This document shows, piece by piece, positions 1 to 7,896 of a DNA stretch of 64,000 nt (position 1 is the stretch's first letter; every line of letters begins with the position of its first letter). Location of the stretch: positions 192,149 through 256,148 of the forward strand of contig NZ_FUFN01000010.1 of assembly GCF_900162615.1 (NCBI RefSeq), in the 5' to 3' direction. The notes beneath the pieces were generated by a model. It saw nothing but the letters and a program-made list of their open reading frames with translations, ran no database searches and was not told the origin of the DNA. A program made the position numbers and the translations under genes. This DNA is from Virgibacillus proomii. GTDB lineage: Bacteria; Bacillota; Bacilli; Bacillales; Amphibacillaceae.

Positions 1-1
1 A

Positions 2-1069
2 CACCGAACCGTATCATTTGCAGAACGGATTGAAAAGCAAAAGCAACGTTTACAATTGCCGTTACTGCCGACAACGACAATTGGCAGTTTGCCGCAAACG
101 CCTGAAGTGAGAAAAACACGTACCAAATGGAGAAAAGGCGAGATTACGGATCAAGCGTATGAACAGTTTGTGAAGGAGCAAATTAAATGCTGGATCAAAA
201 TTCAGGAAAAACTCGATATCGACGTTCTCGTTCATGGTGAATTTGAGCGAAATGACATGGTTGAATACTTTGGGGAAAAATTGAATGGTTTTACTATGAC
301 AGAGTTTGGCTGGGTGCAGTCGTATGGCTCACGTTGTGTCAAACCGCCATTGATTTTTGGAGATGTGTCTTGGGATAAACCGATAACAGTAAAGGAGAGC
401 GTTTATGCACAGTCATTAACAAAACGTCCGGTGAAGGGAATGTTAACGGGGCCGGTAACCATTTTAAACTGGTCTTTTGTTCATGATACAACACCACGCT
501 ATGAAATTATGAAACAAATTGCTCTAGCATTGCAAAAGGAAGTGGAGGCTTTAGAAGAAAATGGAATTAACATTATTCAGGTAGATGAACCAGCTTTACG
601 TGAAGGGTTGCCGCTTAATCGAACAAAGTGGGATGAATATTTAACAGAATCGTCACTTGCCTTTCGCCTCGCAACGGCAACCGCTAAAGCCGATACACAA
701 ATTCATACACATATGTGCTATTCCAATTTTGAAGATATTTTTGATTGTATCGATGATCTTGATGCAGATGTAATTTCAATTGAAACGTCACGGAGTCATG
801 GTGAAATGGTCTCTACCTTTGAAGATAATACGTATCAAAAAGAAATTGGCTTAGGTGTTTATGATATTCATAGTCCACGTATTCCATCTGTTGATGAAAT
901 TAAACAAAATATTAATCGTGCATTACAAACGATCGCACCTAACCAATTTTGGATTAACCCAGATTGTGGTTTAAAAACACGAAGAGAAGACGAAACCATT
1001 GCCGCATTAAAAGTTATGGTGCAAGCTGCAAAAGAAGTGCGAAATAAACAGTTGGCCTCTCAAAAGTAA
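2..1069 (+). CDS. metE: Methionine synthase, cobalamin-independent (C-terminal part)
   Basis: Partial gene: the frame is open from base 2, so the true start lies upstream of the window. The product is the C-terminal catalytic domain of MetE, which transfers a methyl group from 5-methyltetrahydropteroyl-triglutamate to homocysteine to make methionine. Visible family signatures are TTTIGSLPQT near the domain start, the zinc-site motif HTHMCYS (His and Cys ligands), the downstream Glu in ISIETS, and the last zinc Cys in NPDCGLKTR. The first possible internal start (TTG at 56) is an artefact of the cut. It stands apart from the phage-derived genes that follow. Confidence 0.95.
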   Translation, partial: HRTVSFAERIEKQKQRLQLPLLPTTTIGSLPQTPEVRKTRTKWRKGEITDQAYEQFVKEQIKCWIKIQEKLDIDVLVHGEFERNDMVEYFGEKLNGFTMTEFGWVQSYGSRCVKPPLIFGDVSWDKPITVKESVYAQSLTKRPVKGMLTGPVTILNWSFVHDTTPRYEIMKQIALALQKEVEALEENGINIIQVDEPALREGLPLNRTKWDEYLTESSLAFRLATATAKADTQIHTHMCYSNFEDIFDCIDDLDADVISIETSRSHGEMVSTFEDNTYQKEIGLGVYDIHSPRIPSVDEIKQNINRALQTIAPNQFWINPDCGLKTRREDETIAALKVMVQAAKEVRNKQLASQK

Positions 1070-1084
1070 TCTTGTTGCTAGAAT

Positions 1085-1124
1085 AAAATTTTCGTATAGG
1101 GTAGATACGACGACGAAAAATTTT
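1085..1124. terminator. Inverted repeat after metE
   Basis: AAAATTTTCGT at 1085-1095 pairs with ACGAAAAATTTT at 1113-1124, 16 bases after the metE stop. It is a probable terminator, although the T-run is inside the stem. From here to 1312 I see no gene. Confidence 0.5.
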
Positions 1125-1312
1125 CTATGCAGTATATGTACAGCTGGTCAATTACTACACGAACTAAATTTTTTCTTCATTAACGCATTGGTTAGTACAT
1201 GACAGTTGGCTCTTCGCTCAAAAGCGTACTCTAAGTAGAGCGGGAGGTAAACGGCCAAAGTGATTATTAACAAACTGCAAATGAAAAGTAAGTCTATTAT
1301 GTAAGGCTCGTT

Positions 1313-1774
1313 TCAGATAGAAGCGAGCCATTTGTTGCGATACATTTCTAAACGCTTACAGGCAAACTCGTATTCAACATTAAATAAATTCATCACATAC
1401 TTTGGGGTTATTTTCGTTTTGATCCGTTGTAACATAAAAGTTGGTATACATAGGTGGTAGCTGAAATAATTAGCTTGCCATTCTTGTAATTCAATAAACG
1501 TGGATGGTAAGAATTCTTGCCTTCCAGTATGCCACAGAAAATGAGCAATTTCATGGCTGAATTCTTGCCATTGTACTTGTTCACTGTTTGTCGCTTGTAA
1601 GAAAATAAGGCATTTCCCGTTTCGATAAACCGTTTCACTGCTAAATTCCCAATAATAAACGGGAATCTGTAATGCATTGGAGATTTTATCAATAGTTAAA
1701 TCAGAAGGCTGATTCATATTTAATTTTAATAGTAATTGTTTGACATAGTCCTCTGTACGTGTGTAATGAAACAT
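1313..1774 (-). CDS. ImmA/IrrE-family metallopeptidase
   Basis: The 153-aa product carries the zinc-protease motif HEIAH around residue 74, within EFSHEIAHFLWH, and a later Glu (LQEWQANYF) in the place of the third ligand. This is the pattern of ImmA/IrrE proteases. In mobile elements such proteases cleave the partner CI-like repressor after DNA damage or signalling and so derepress the element. It lies downstream of the repressor gene on the same strand, separated by about 240 bases with no other gene, as expected for a repressor/antirepressor pair. Cleavage of the neighbouring repressor is inferred. Confidence 0.85.
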   Translation of the reverse strand: MFHYTRTEDYVKQLLLKLNMNQPSDLTIDKISNALQIPVYYWEFSSETVYRNGKCLIFLQATNSEQVQWQEFSHEIAHFLWHTGRQEFLPSTFIELQEWQANYFSYHLCIPTFMLQRIKTKITPKYVMNLFNVEYEFACKRLEMYRNKWLASI

Positions 1775-2013
1775 TAGATCCCCCTAAACGGAATATATGT
1801 TCGTTTATTTGTGAAAAATAAATAGTGTACATCAAATACACTATAAGTGCGTATTCAAAAATAAATAATCTGATGTCGCTAGGATCGCAATCTCCTTCGA
1901 AAATGGTGGTGTGTCGCTGGCGAAGCATTTTTTTATTACCCCTTGAAAAAGAAAAGCTCTTTTTTGCTTATAAATTCGCCGCGTCATTCTTACCAGACTT
2001 TTTGAACATCCTC

Positions 2014-2373
2014 TTATTTCTCTTCTTCTTTAAAAGCTTCCCATATTCTTTTTAATCTTCGTAGATCTTCTTCTTTACTCTTTGGTAATTCTTTGTACCA
2101 TCTTTCTAGTGAAGGATCATTACGAAATGCTGTAAATGCTTCTTCTTCTGTGAGCTTAGGATTATCGGATCTGCCTAGTAAATAGTCGGTGGTAACATTT
2201 AGTACGGTTGCTAGTTTGTCTAATTCATGATCTTTTATTGGTCTATCTCCGGATTCAATTCGATTCATCACACTGACATTTATGTTCATGCGTTTAGCGA
2301 GCTCACGTTGCGTCCAGTTCCTAGCTTCTCTTAATGTAACAATTCGTTTTCCAATTTTCAATGTAGACACCAC
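2014..2373 (-). CDS. CI-like HTH repressor (Xre family)
   Basis: This 119-aa protein has an N-terminal HTH_3 domain (about residues 7-63, with WTQRELAKRMNI and the recognition helix NVSVMNRIESG) and a charged C-terminal tail. It is the expected master repressor of the phage-derived locus and reads away from the structural genes. The start is uncertain: GTG codons at 2373 and 2370 and a TTG slightly downstream all lack a strong ribosome site. Four copies of a 15-bp operator lie directly upstream, the first touching the start codon, which points to autoregulation. Confidence 0.85.
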   Translation of the reverse strand: MVSTLKIGKRIVTLREARNWTQRELAKRMNINVSVMNRIESGDRPIKDHELDKLATVLNVTTDYLLGRSDNPKLTEEEAFTAFRNDPSLERWYKELPKSKEEDLRRLKRIWEAFKEEEK

Positions 2374-2470
2374 TTTCTATACTAGCAAATAAATCATAAC
2401 ATGATTGCTAAAAAAGAAACAGGCATTTCTATATTAGCAAGGACACAATTTGACATTTCTGTTTTAGCAA
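2374..2470. promoter_or_regulatory. Repressor operator array, four copies
   Basis: Four copies of TTTCTNTWYTAGCAA are present: 2374-2388, 2405-2419 (inverted), 2426-2440 and 2456-2470. Copies 1 and 3 form an imperfect dyad TTNCTA-N3-TAGNAA. Copy 4 fills most of the spacer of the rightward promoter. Copy 2 overlaps the spacer of a weaker leftward promoter (TATGAT complement at 2393-2398). The arrangement is that of a lambdoid-type genetic switch. Binding by the adjacent HTH protein is inferred. Confidence 0.8.
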
Positions 2471-2478
2471 TGTAATAT
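2450..2478 (+). promoter_or_regulatory. Rightward sigma-A promoter of the tail locus
   Basis: TTGACA at 2450-2455 and TATAAT-like TAATAT at 2473-2478 are separated by 17 bases. The spacer contains operator copy 4, so repressor binding would block RNA polymerase. Confidence 0.8.
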
Positions 2479-2528
2479 AAGAACAAACGTTCTATAGTTA
2501 AAATTTGGAATGATTGGAGGAGATGATG

Positions 2529-2732
2529 ATGGCTTACAAACAAGATATAAATAAAAGAATTAATAATGACATTCATTGGGTTGTTAGTGATTATAGAAAG
2601 GATAAACGAACAGGAGCACTGTCTCCAGTTATTCGTAGTGAATATGCAGAGCAATTGTTTAAGAAAGGGGCAGGGTTTTGTGAACAAACAACAAATGGAA
2701 CGGACGTTAAAGGATTATCATTGGATGATTAG
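2529..2732 (+). CDS. Small phage-type protein, unknown function
   Basis: The frame begins with three successive ATG codons (2523, 2526, 2529) after GGAGG at 2517-2521. The 2529 start (MAYKQDINKRIN) gives the best spacing and 67 residues. I do not recognise the family. It is the first gene after the operator-controlled promoter and overlaps the next gene by about 50 bases in another frame. In the comparable Listeria lma locus small uncharacterised genes also sit between repressor and tail genes. It could be non-coding leader, but the SD and codon pattern favour a real gene. Confidence 0.5.
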   Translation: MAYKQDINKRINNDIHWVVSDYRKDKRTGALSPVIRSEYAEQLFKKGAGFCEQTTNGTDVKGLSLDD

Positions 2733-3096
2733 AGAAATAAAAAGACAGCAGGATATACTTAATGAAGATATCGGCACAAGAGTTGTTGCTGTTTCTGGTC
2801 TTGAGTCCACACTGCCTAAAGCAAAAGGGATAGTCGGTAATCCAGTTGTAAAGGAAGTAATTAGACGAGAGCAGAAAAGTTCGTGGTTAATGAAGTTGGA
2901 AAAAAAAGTACTATTTATTCAAGAGCGCTTGCCAGCTGTTGATGAGCCGAGAGAAAAGGCGGTGTTAGAATGTATGTTAGATGGAATGACGATAAGCGCT
3001 ATCAGTAAACATATGGGGTTATCAAGAAAGCATATTTATTCGATTAGAGATTCTATCATAGACAAAATGTTACAGTTTACACAGTCTTCACAGTAG
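2680..3096 (+). CDS. Phage late-gene regulator-like protein (ArpU/LmaC type)
   Basis: The likely start is GTG at 2680, preceded by AAAGGGG, giving 138 residues beginning VNKQQMERTLKDYHWM. The longer frame from 2566 is only an upstream extension. The C-terminal third holds a helix-turn-helix of the sigma-70 region 4 kind (about residues 97-132: KAVLECMLDGMTISAISKHM then LSRKHIYSIRD), as in ArpU-like regulators that switch on late phage genes. A strong terminator follows at 3252, so the structural genes probably need their own promoter, perhaps activated by this protein. That role is inferred. Confidence 0.7.
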   Translation: MNKQQMERTLKDYHWMIREIKRQQDILNEDIGTRVVAVSGLESTLPKAKGIVGNPVVKEVIRREQKSSWLMKLEKKVLFIQERLPAVDEPREKAVLECMLDGMTISAISKHMGLSRKHIYSIRDSIIDKMLQFTQSSQ

Positions 3097-3251
3097 ATGA
3101 CAGGGAAATCAAACCAATTGTACAATAGAACCAGCAAGATTTGTTAATTGATTAAGCAACGATTACTTGTTAAGAAAATAATATGGAAGTAAGTCTTGTT
3201 CGAGAGTGACGTTAAACTAATTATTAAAAAACAGCATAATAGTCAAAGAGC

Positions 3252-3293
3252 AAAGTCTTAAATTCACCAGAATGGTATTTGAGGCTTTTTTAT
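3252..3293 (+). terminator. Intrinsic terminator after regulator genes
   Basis: A 12-bp stem (3252-3263 with 3277-3288, two G-U pairs) has a 13-base loop and is followed by a T-rich tail. It separates the regulatory genes from the structural genes. Confidence 0.75.
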
Positions 3294-3370
3294 TATGGAG
3301 GGAGACAATATCCGTTTTGTACAAGATGGATATTCTTTTTGTACTATAGGAAAGTATAAAATTTTATGGT

Positions 3371-3531
3371 TTATCCCGCATGTAAGGTGCCGTAAGATTC
3401 CCACTTCAAGACCTGAATTGATACAAAGGATCAAAGTGGGAGAAAACGGCACCTAAATGCCCGATTGGTTCAACTAACATTCAGTAGGAGAGGGAAGAAA
3501 ACTCCTACTGAATGAAGTTTCACTTTATTGC
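3371..3531. repeat. Dispersed hairpin repeat, copy A (short form)
   Basis: It opens with ATCCCGCATGTAAGGTGCCG. The first hairpin pairs GGTGCCGT and CCCACTT with AAGTGGG and ACGGCACC. The second hairpin pairs ATTCAGTAGGAG with CTCCTACTGAAT, and the copy ends with GAAGTTTCACTTTATTGCA. It is nearly identical to copy D at 25334-25522. Confidence 0.85.
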
Positions 3532-3559
3532 ATGGATACCAACTGCCGTAAACTTTTAT

Positions 3560-3719
3560 GTTTAAGCGCAACCGGTGATCACCTGAAGACTAGGCATTAG
3601 CCAAAATTTTCTTAAATAACTTAAGGAGGTGATGAAAATGGTGTAATGCATGGGTGATGGTAGTAGAAGATATGTAGTTGTTTTTAATTTATTAAAAAAT
3701 ACCTAGGAGGATATAAAAA
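3560..3719 (+). promoter_or_regulatory. Leader ahead of tail-tube gene
   Basis: This stretch has a perfect 10-bp palindrome GGTGATCACC at 3574-3583. A strong SD (AAGGAGGTGA, from 3622) then precedes only ATG-GTG-TAA, and an 18-codon mini-ORF (3650-3706) has its stop inside the SD of the tail-tube gene. It may hold the activator site and late promoter. No clear -35/-10 pair was found, and the palindrome is only a candidate site. Confidence 0.35.
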
Positions 3720-4250
3720 ATGACAGATACACAAATTAAAATGCAAAAAGGAAAAAATAAAATCTTATTATTCCGTTTATTGGAAAAACAAGATGAGGAA
3801 GCTGCAAAGTTAGTATTTCAAACTGAACATACATTTAGCTATTCTCGTGAATTGGAAAGGATTGTTACAAAGGATGGATCGTTAATTCTTGTTGGCGGGT
3901 TAGAATCCGAAGTTGCTATTGAAGCAATTCAAGCAATGGATGATCCTGTTGCTAATATGCTTCGTCAATCTGTGATTAATGGGCAAAAATTAGAAATATG
4001 GGAAGTTGCTGTGGATGACGAATTGAAATCACCAGATAATAAGTACCCTGCAATTTATGCACAAGGCTATTTAGACTCATGGGAGGACCCGGCAAATGCC
4101 GAGGAAAATGCAGCAATTTCTGCTAACTTTACAGTGGAATTAGAGCCGCAATTTGGTGAAGCAACGCTTACAGATGCGCAGCAATTAGCCGTGCAATATG
4201 CATTCCAGGATACGCAAGCAGAATCGGCTGAAGGCGCAGAGAATCAATAA
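3720..4250 (+). CDS. Major tail (tube) protein, TP901-1/LmaA type
   Basis: The 176-aa product starts at ATG after AGGAGG. The opening MQKGKNKILLFRLLEK and the pattern KDGSLI...VEVAIEAI...DDPV...KLEIWEV...YPAIYAQGYLDSW are typical of the phage major tail protein family that includes TP901-1 tail tubes and Listeria LmaA. In a siphovirus or F-type tailocin it polymerises into the non-contractile tube. A terminator-like hairpin and a second long hairpin follow, consistent with this gene needing higher expression than its neighbours. Confidence 0.8.
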   Translation: MTDTQIKMQKGKNKILLFRLLEKQDEEAAKLVFQTEHTFSYSRELERIVTKDGSLILVGGLESEVAIEAIQAMDDPVANMLRQSVINGQKLEIWEVAVDDELKSPDNKYPAIYAQGYLDSWEDPANAEENAAISANFTVELEPQFGEATLTDAQQLAVQYAFQDTQAESAEGAENQ

Positions 4251-4348
4251 GTTTGCTGCTTGTGATGATAAGGACAATAATTGTAATGTTTTTATCGCAC
4301 AAGAAAGCAGGATTTATATATAAACAATGGTTTATTTCTTAATTAGTT

Positions 4349-4380
4349 CGTAGGTATAGAGAATTACCGACGACTTTTTA
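4349..4380 (+). terminator. Terminator after tail-tube gene
   Basis: CGTAGGTA (4349-4356) pairs with TACCGACG (4365-4372) with one mismatch, followed by CTTTTTA. Partial termination here would make tube protein in excess over the downstream tail proteins. Confidence 0.6.
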
Positions 4381-4381
4381 T

Positions 4382-4423
4382 TAACATATGAATTCGTCTG
4401 TCACCAGATGAATTCATATGTTA
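4382..4423. repeat. Long perfect hairpin
   Basis: A 19-bp inverted repeat (4382-4400 with 4405-4423, a single G-U) has a four-base loop TCAC. It lies 9 bases downstream of the previous hairpin, between the tube and chaperone genes. It may be an RNA processing or stability element. Confidence 0.6.
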
Positions 4424-4442
4424 TTATTGAACTTTTTTAAAA

Positions 4443-4586
4443 ATGAGGATAAAAAAAGCTATCATTGTAGGAACGCTAGAGTTAAAGTTAAAAAACGTCC
4501 CGAAAATAGAGGCAATGAAAGCAGATTTGTACCATCCTCTTATAACATTTCTTACAAAGAAAGGTGATACAAAATGGAATTTATGA
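4443..4586 (+). CDS. Possible 47-aa protein before the tail chaperone
   Basis: An open frame from ATG 4443 (MRIKKAIIVGTLELKL) ends 13 bases inside the next gene. There is no SD worth the name, and I do not recognise the sequence. It may instead be untranslated leader. Confidence 0.25.
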   Translation: MRIKKAIIVGTLELKLKNVPKIEAMKADLYHPLITFLTKKGDTKWNL

Positions 4587-4936
4587 TAAACGAAAAAGCA
4601 TATGCATTGAAATTTGGGATTAAATTTATTCGTGAACTAGATAAAATATACGAAATTGATTATCAGGGGATGAAATTTGGCATGGGTGTGAATATGGCTT
4701 TTATGAATCTTCAGCAATTAAATCCAGCAGTTCTTCAAGACATCTTGAAAGCTGCCGTTTCACATTTAGATACGCCACCAAGTAATAAACAAATTGAAAA
4801 AGCAATTGAGCAGTATGCAATAGATAATGATGGACTTGGTGATCTATTTGCGGAGTTAAAGAATGAATTGGGAAAGTCACCAATTATGAAGGATACCATC
4901 AAACAGCTTCAGGCAGCCAGCGTGAAAGAAGTTTGA
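4574..4936 (+). CDS. Tail assembly chaperone (G-like)
   Basis: The 120-aa protein starts MEFMINEKAYALKFGIKF after an AAAGGTG ribosome site. The N-terminal pattern (NEKAYALKFGIKFIRELD, then a small helical domain) and the position between tail tube and tape measure identify it as the short form of the tail assembly chaperone. This protein coats the tape measure and recruits tube subunits but is absent from the finished tail. The slippery heptamer GGGAAAG at codons 99-101 lets a fraction of ribosomes continue into the next frame. Confidence 0.8.
   Translation: MEFMINEKAYALKFGIKFIRELDKIYEIDYQGMKFGMGVNMAFMNLQQLNPAVLQDILKAAVSHLDTPPSNKQIEKAIEQYAIDNDGLGDLFAELKNELGKSPIMKDTIKQLQAASVKEV
4870..4876 (+). 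promoter_or_regulatory. Programmed -1 frameshift site GGGAAAG
   Basis: The heptamer is read as G GGA AAG in the chaperone frame, the canonical X XXY YYZ phase. It is the same sequence used in the phage lambda G/GT genes. The -1 frame has a stop at 4864-4866, just upstream, and is then open through 5301. A slip here joins the first 101 residues to 141 more, giving a fusion of about 242 residues. Confidence 0.85.
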
Positions 4937-5301
4937 CTTCAGAGGAAACCTATCATGAAATTATCATTAACTGTTTTCGTTATTTAAATTTTACAAGTCT
5001 TTATCACATTGAGATTTTAACATTAAGAGAATACGCATTAAGAGTGCGTGCATTCCAATTACAGCAAATTGATAAAGAATACAGGATGTATAAACAGGCT
5101 TGGCTTAATCATCAGGTGACACTTACAAAGGAACAGGGGAAAAAGCAAGTGCCTATTTATAGACGGTTTAAAGATTTCTTTGATTATGAGAAGCATTTAA
5201 AAGAAGTAAGTAAACCAAAGATTTTAAATGATAAAATGAGGCGTTTAGCGGATCTTGCTAAACAGGTTAATTCTGAAAAGGAGGTGCCTTATGGGGGGTA
5301 A
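4933..5301 (+). CDS. T domain of tail assembly chaperone, made by -1 frameshift
   Basis: This frame overlaps the end of the chaperone gene. The only start near its beginning is a TTG at 4933 without an SD, so it is most likely expressed as the C-terminal part of the G-T fusion. The region (about 140 residues from the slip site) is basic and helical (LTLREYALRVRAFQLQQIDK, then ...PIYRRFKDFFDYEK), in keeping with the T domain that binds tail-tube subunits in lambda-type systems. The tape-measure gene starts within its last codons. Confidence 0.75.
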   Translation: MTSEETYHEIIINCFRYLNFTSLYHIEILTLREYALRVRAFQLQQIDKEYRMYKQAWLNHQVTLTKEQGKKQVPIYRRFKDFFDYEKHLKEVSKPKILNDKMRRLADLAKQVNSEKEVPYGG

Positions 5302-6880
5302 ATCAAATGCAGCAGGTGGGTTTATGGAAGCTTTTGTCTCACAAGCAGACGGTTTAAAAAGTGCGGGGGACTCATTTGCTGTTTTGCAGGAACAAATAGA
5401 CCCAGTTGTTAATAAATTGGCTGAAATGGAGCAATCATTAGGGTTTATTCCGGGAATGTCAGAAGGAATCGCTCAAGTTCAGGCAGTGCTTGAGCCGTTC
5501 CTTGGAATGATTGGTGGGATGTCCACACTGCTACTTACGATTTCTTCAGTAATGACTAACTTTTTACCAAAGATGATGGTATTAAAGGAGGCGGTGATGG
5601 GGCTATTTGCTATATTAGCTGCTAATCCACTAGCTTTAATTATTACACTAGTTACCTTGTTAGCGACAGCATTTGTATATCTCTGGACAAATAGCCAAAC
5701 CTTCCGGGATATCATGATGAGTGTTTGGGAAACAATATTAGCCTTCATCATGCCAATTATTCAAGAAATAGTCGGGTTTGTCATGAGTGTTTGGGGACAA
5801 CTAACCGCGTGGTGGACTCAAAATCAAGCGTTAATATTGCAAACTTTTCAGACCATATGGGGAGCAATCCTAGCGGTTATCACAACAGTAATGAACTTCT
5901 TAATGCCTTTTTTAACAGCAGCTTGGCAAACGATTTCAACCGTAATTACAACGGTTTGGAATACAATCAAGACAGTCATTCAACTCGCTATGACCATTGT
6001 TATGGGAATCATTAGAACGGTGATGCAGGTCATTACCGGTAATTGGTCCGGGGCATGGGAAACGATTAAGTCTACCTTTCAAAATGTGTGGAGCATCATG
6101 AAAGAGTTCGTTACTACGATGGCAACTAGGATATGGGAAACGATTCAGACTAAATTTACTCAAGTCAAAGAAACGATTTCAACCTTAATTGGTAATGCAA
6201 AAGATGCAGTAGTCCAAGGGTTTTTAACGATGGTGTCAAATGCTGTAGAAAAAGCTCAGTCCATTGTTTCTACTGTACGCCAAAAGTTTCAGGAAGTGTT
6301 TAATGCAATAAGAACAAAACTTACCGAGGCTGTTACCGAAGTGGGAACACAAATAGCCAAAATGCCTGGGAAGGTAATTGAGTTTTCCGGGAGAATGATT
6401 TCAGCCGGAAAGGACTTAATTATGGGGCTAATAACTGGAATCAAGGATAATGCAAAAAAGGTGGGAGAAGCAGTCTTAAAAGCTGCAAAAGATGCTGTAG
6501 ACGGTGTTTTGAGTTTCTTAGGGATTAAATCTCCTTCGCGCCTGTTTAGAGATATTGGAGATGACACAATGGCAGGCTTTGCCTTAGGAATTAATCAAAT
6601 GGCTAAAAGTGTAATTGCAGCAGCGAGTACAGTTTCAGATAAAGTACAGGATTCGTTTGATCCTCAATTCGCTTTACCAGCTATTTCTGGACAGGTTCAT
6701 CAATTAAATCAAGCAGCAAACCATAAACTGTCGAATCAGGTTTTAAATGAATGGCATGTACAAAAGCAGCATGCAATGGTAAATGTATCTATTGGCAAGC
6801 AGCAATTTAGTGCGTTTGTAGAAGACATTACGAATGCCCAATCAAGAAAAACGAATCTAACAAGACAACAAGGCTGGTAG
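5291..6880 (+). CDS. Tail tape measure protein (short)
   Basis: The real start is ATG 5291 after GAAAAGGAGGTGC (MGGKSNAAGGFMEAF). The frame's earlier codon at 5255 has no SD. The 529-aa protein has long hydrophobic/helical segments (residues 60-140, including AANPLALIITLVTLLATAF), Trp-rich repeats of about 15-20 residues (WETI, WGQLTAWWTQN, WQTISTVITTVWNTI), and a C-terminal part with SPSRLFRDIGDDTMAGFALG, a motif common in Firmicutes tape-measure proteins. Tape length sets tail length, so 529 residues predicts a short tail. Phage tape measures are often much longer. Confidence 0.85.
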   Translation: MGGKSNAAGGFMEAFVSQADGLKSAGDSFAVLQEQIDPVVNKLAEMEQSLGFIPGMSEGIAQVQAVLEPFLGMIGGMSTLLLTISSVMTNFLPKMMVLKEAVMGLFAILAANPLALIITLVTLLATAFVYLWTNSQTFRDIMMSVWETILAFIMPIIQEIVGFVMSVWGQLTAWWTQNQALILQTFQTIWGAILAVITTVMNFLMPFLTAAWQTISTVITTVWNTIKTVIQLAMTIVMGIIRTVMQVITGNWSGAWETIKSTFQNVWSIMKEFVTTMATRIWETIQTKFTQVKETISTLIGNAKDAVVQGFLTMVSNAVEKAQSIVSTVRQKFQEVFNAIRTKLTEAVTEVGTQIAKMPGKVIEFSGRMISAGKDLIMGLITGIKDNAKKVGEAVLKAAKDAVDGVLSFLGIKSPSRLFRDIGDDTMAGFALGINQMAKSVIAAASTVSDKVQDSFDPQFALPAISGQVHQLNQAANHKLSNQVLNEWHVQKQHAMVNVSIGKQQFSAFVEDITNAQSRKTNLTRQQGW

Positions 6881-6890
6881 GAGGTGCATG

Positions 6891-7430
6891 ATGTATACTT
6901 TTAAAGATACGGTTGCAGGTAGTAAGAGTGGAGGAAAAAGCTCGCTTTTGCAGACATTATTTAACGGGATTAATCTAGATGAACGATTAACCGATAAAAC
7001 AGGGAGCTTTATAACATTAACCATTTCCGGAAGAGGAAATATGGAGCAACGAATCACTACAATTGAAGTACCTGGAATTCATGGAATGTTGGAGGCAAAT
7101 AATCCAACATGGAGTGCAAGAGAAATTACAGTGAAATATAAATTATCTGATCAAACAAAAGAAGGGTTTAGAGAGCGATATAATCAATTGAATTATTTAA
7201 TGCAAGGTTCAAAAAGAAAATTAGCCTTTACAGACGAAGAGGCTTTTTTTTATGCAACATTATCGGCAAATGATGTACCCGAGGAAACTGCAAATAGTTT
7301 GGTGGGCGAGCTAGTTTTTTTATGCTCAGATCCATTTAAATATGGTAAAACACACCAAACGATTTCTTTAAAAAAGTTTACTTGGGAAGAATACAAAGAT
7401 CAAAAGTGGGGTGATTTAATTGGCAACTAA
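6891..7430 (+). CDS. Distal tail protein Dit, N-terminal part
   Basis: About 179 residues from ATG 6891; ATG 6888 is also possible but sits only three bases from the AGGAGG. The sequence (MYTFKDTVAG...LFNGINLDE, IEVPGIHG, WSAREITVKYKL, LVGELVFLCSDPFKYG) matches the N-terminal half of the Dit/phage tail family, which forms the hub between tail tube and spike. The family normally continues into a second beta-rich half ending ERWL. Here that half is encoded separately at 7896-8228, with another gene between them. Confidence 0.75.
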   Translation: MYTFKDTVAGSKSGGKSSLLQTLFNGINLDERLTDKTGSFITLTISGRGNMEQRITTIEVPGIHGMLEANNPTWSAREITVKYKLSDQTKEGFRERYNQLNYLMQGSKRKLAFTDEEAFFYATLSANDVPEETANSLVGELVFLCSDPFKYGKTHQTISLKKFTWEEYKDQKWGDLIGN

Positions 7431-7896
7431 TACACCAAATTTAAAGTTAGTAAAGCCGGAAATAACGGATAAAATCGATGTTTCCATTGCTAACTTTGCG
7501 CAAAATGCAGATAAAATCGATAGAGAGGCAAAGCGGCTTCAGGATAGGGATCAAGCATTACAATCAAGTTTAGATAATACGAAGGAAGATATGACGGTAG
7601 TACAAAACGGTTTAGTAGCGGTCAATCAACAATTAAAAACAAATAAAACAGCTATTGATCAAATCCATGAGAATACCCGTGCAAATTCCAATAATGTCAC
7701 GAGAAATACAACTGATATTGGAGCAATAAATGAGAGAACTACATCCATGCAGGGGAGTATTCATAATTTAACTCAAATAAGTCAAGAAAATAAATCGACC
7801 ATTACTTTCATCTCTAGCGAAATAGAAGGGATTAAAAAGCGATTAACAGCTTTAGAAGGTCAGCAAGAAATGCCTCCATCAGAGGGTGAAGAATAG
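7420..7896 (+). CDS. Coiled-coil tail-fibre-like protein inserted within dit
   Basis: A TTG start at 7420 overlaps the end of the Dit N-terminal gene by 11 bases. The stop at 7894-7896 overlaps the GTG start of the next gene, so all three are translationally coupled. The 158-aa product opens MATNTPNLKLVKPEITDKID, an opening seen in many small phage tail-fibre proteins, then runs as a polar heptad-rich coiled coil (residues 30-145) with an acidic tail. It could trimerise at the tail tip. Its exact role is unknown. Confidence 0.6.
   Translation: MATNTPNLKLVKPEITDKIDVSIANFAQNADKIDREAKRLQDRDQALQSSLDNTKEDMTVVQNGLVAVNQQLKTNKTAIDQIHENTRANSNNVTRNTTDIGAINERTTSMQGSIHNLTQISQENKSTITFISSEIEGIKKRLTALEGQQEMPPSEGEE

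Noticed and set aside
2566..2679. Longer N-terminus for the regulator at 2680
   Set aside because: It has no SD and overlaps another coding frame (2529-2732). GTG 2680 has AAAGGGG at proper spacing.
3264..3452. Leftward frame within the terminator and repeat copy A
   Set aside because: It lies entirely within a terminator and a dispersed hairpin repeat. Similar frames recur in other copies by repetition.
5255..5290. Upstream start for the tape measure protein
   Set aside because: The SD AAGGAGGTGC lies downstream of it, directly before ATG 5291, so 5291 is the start.
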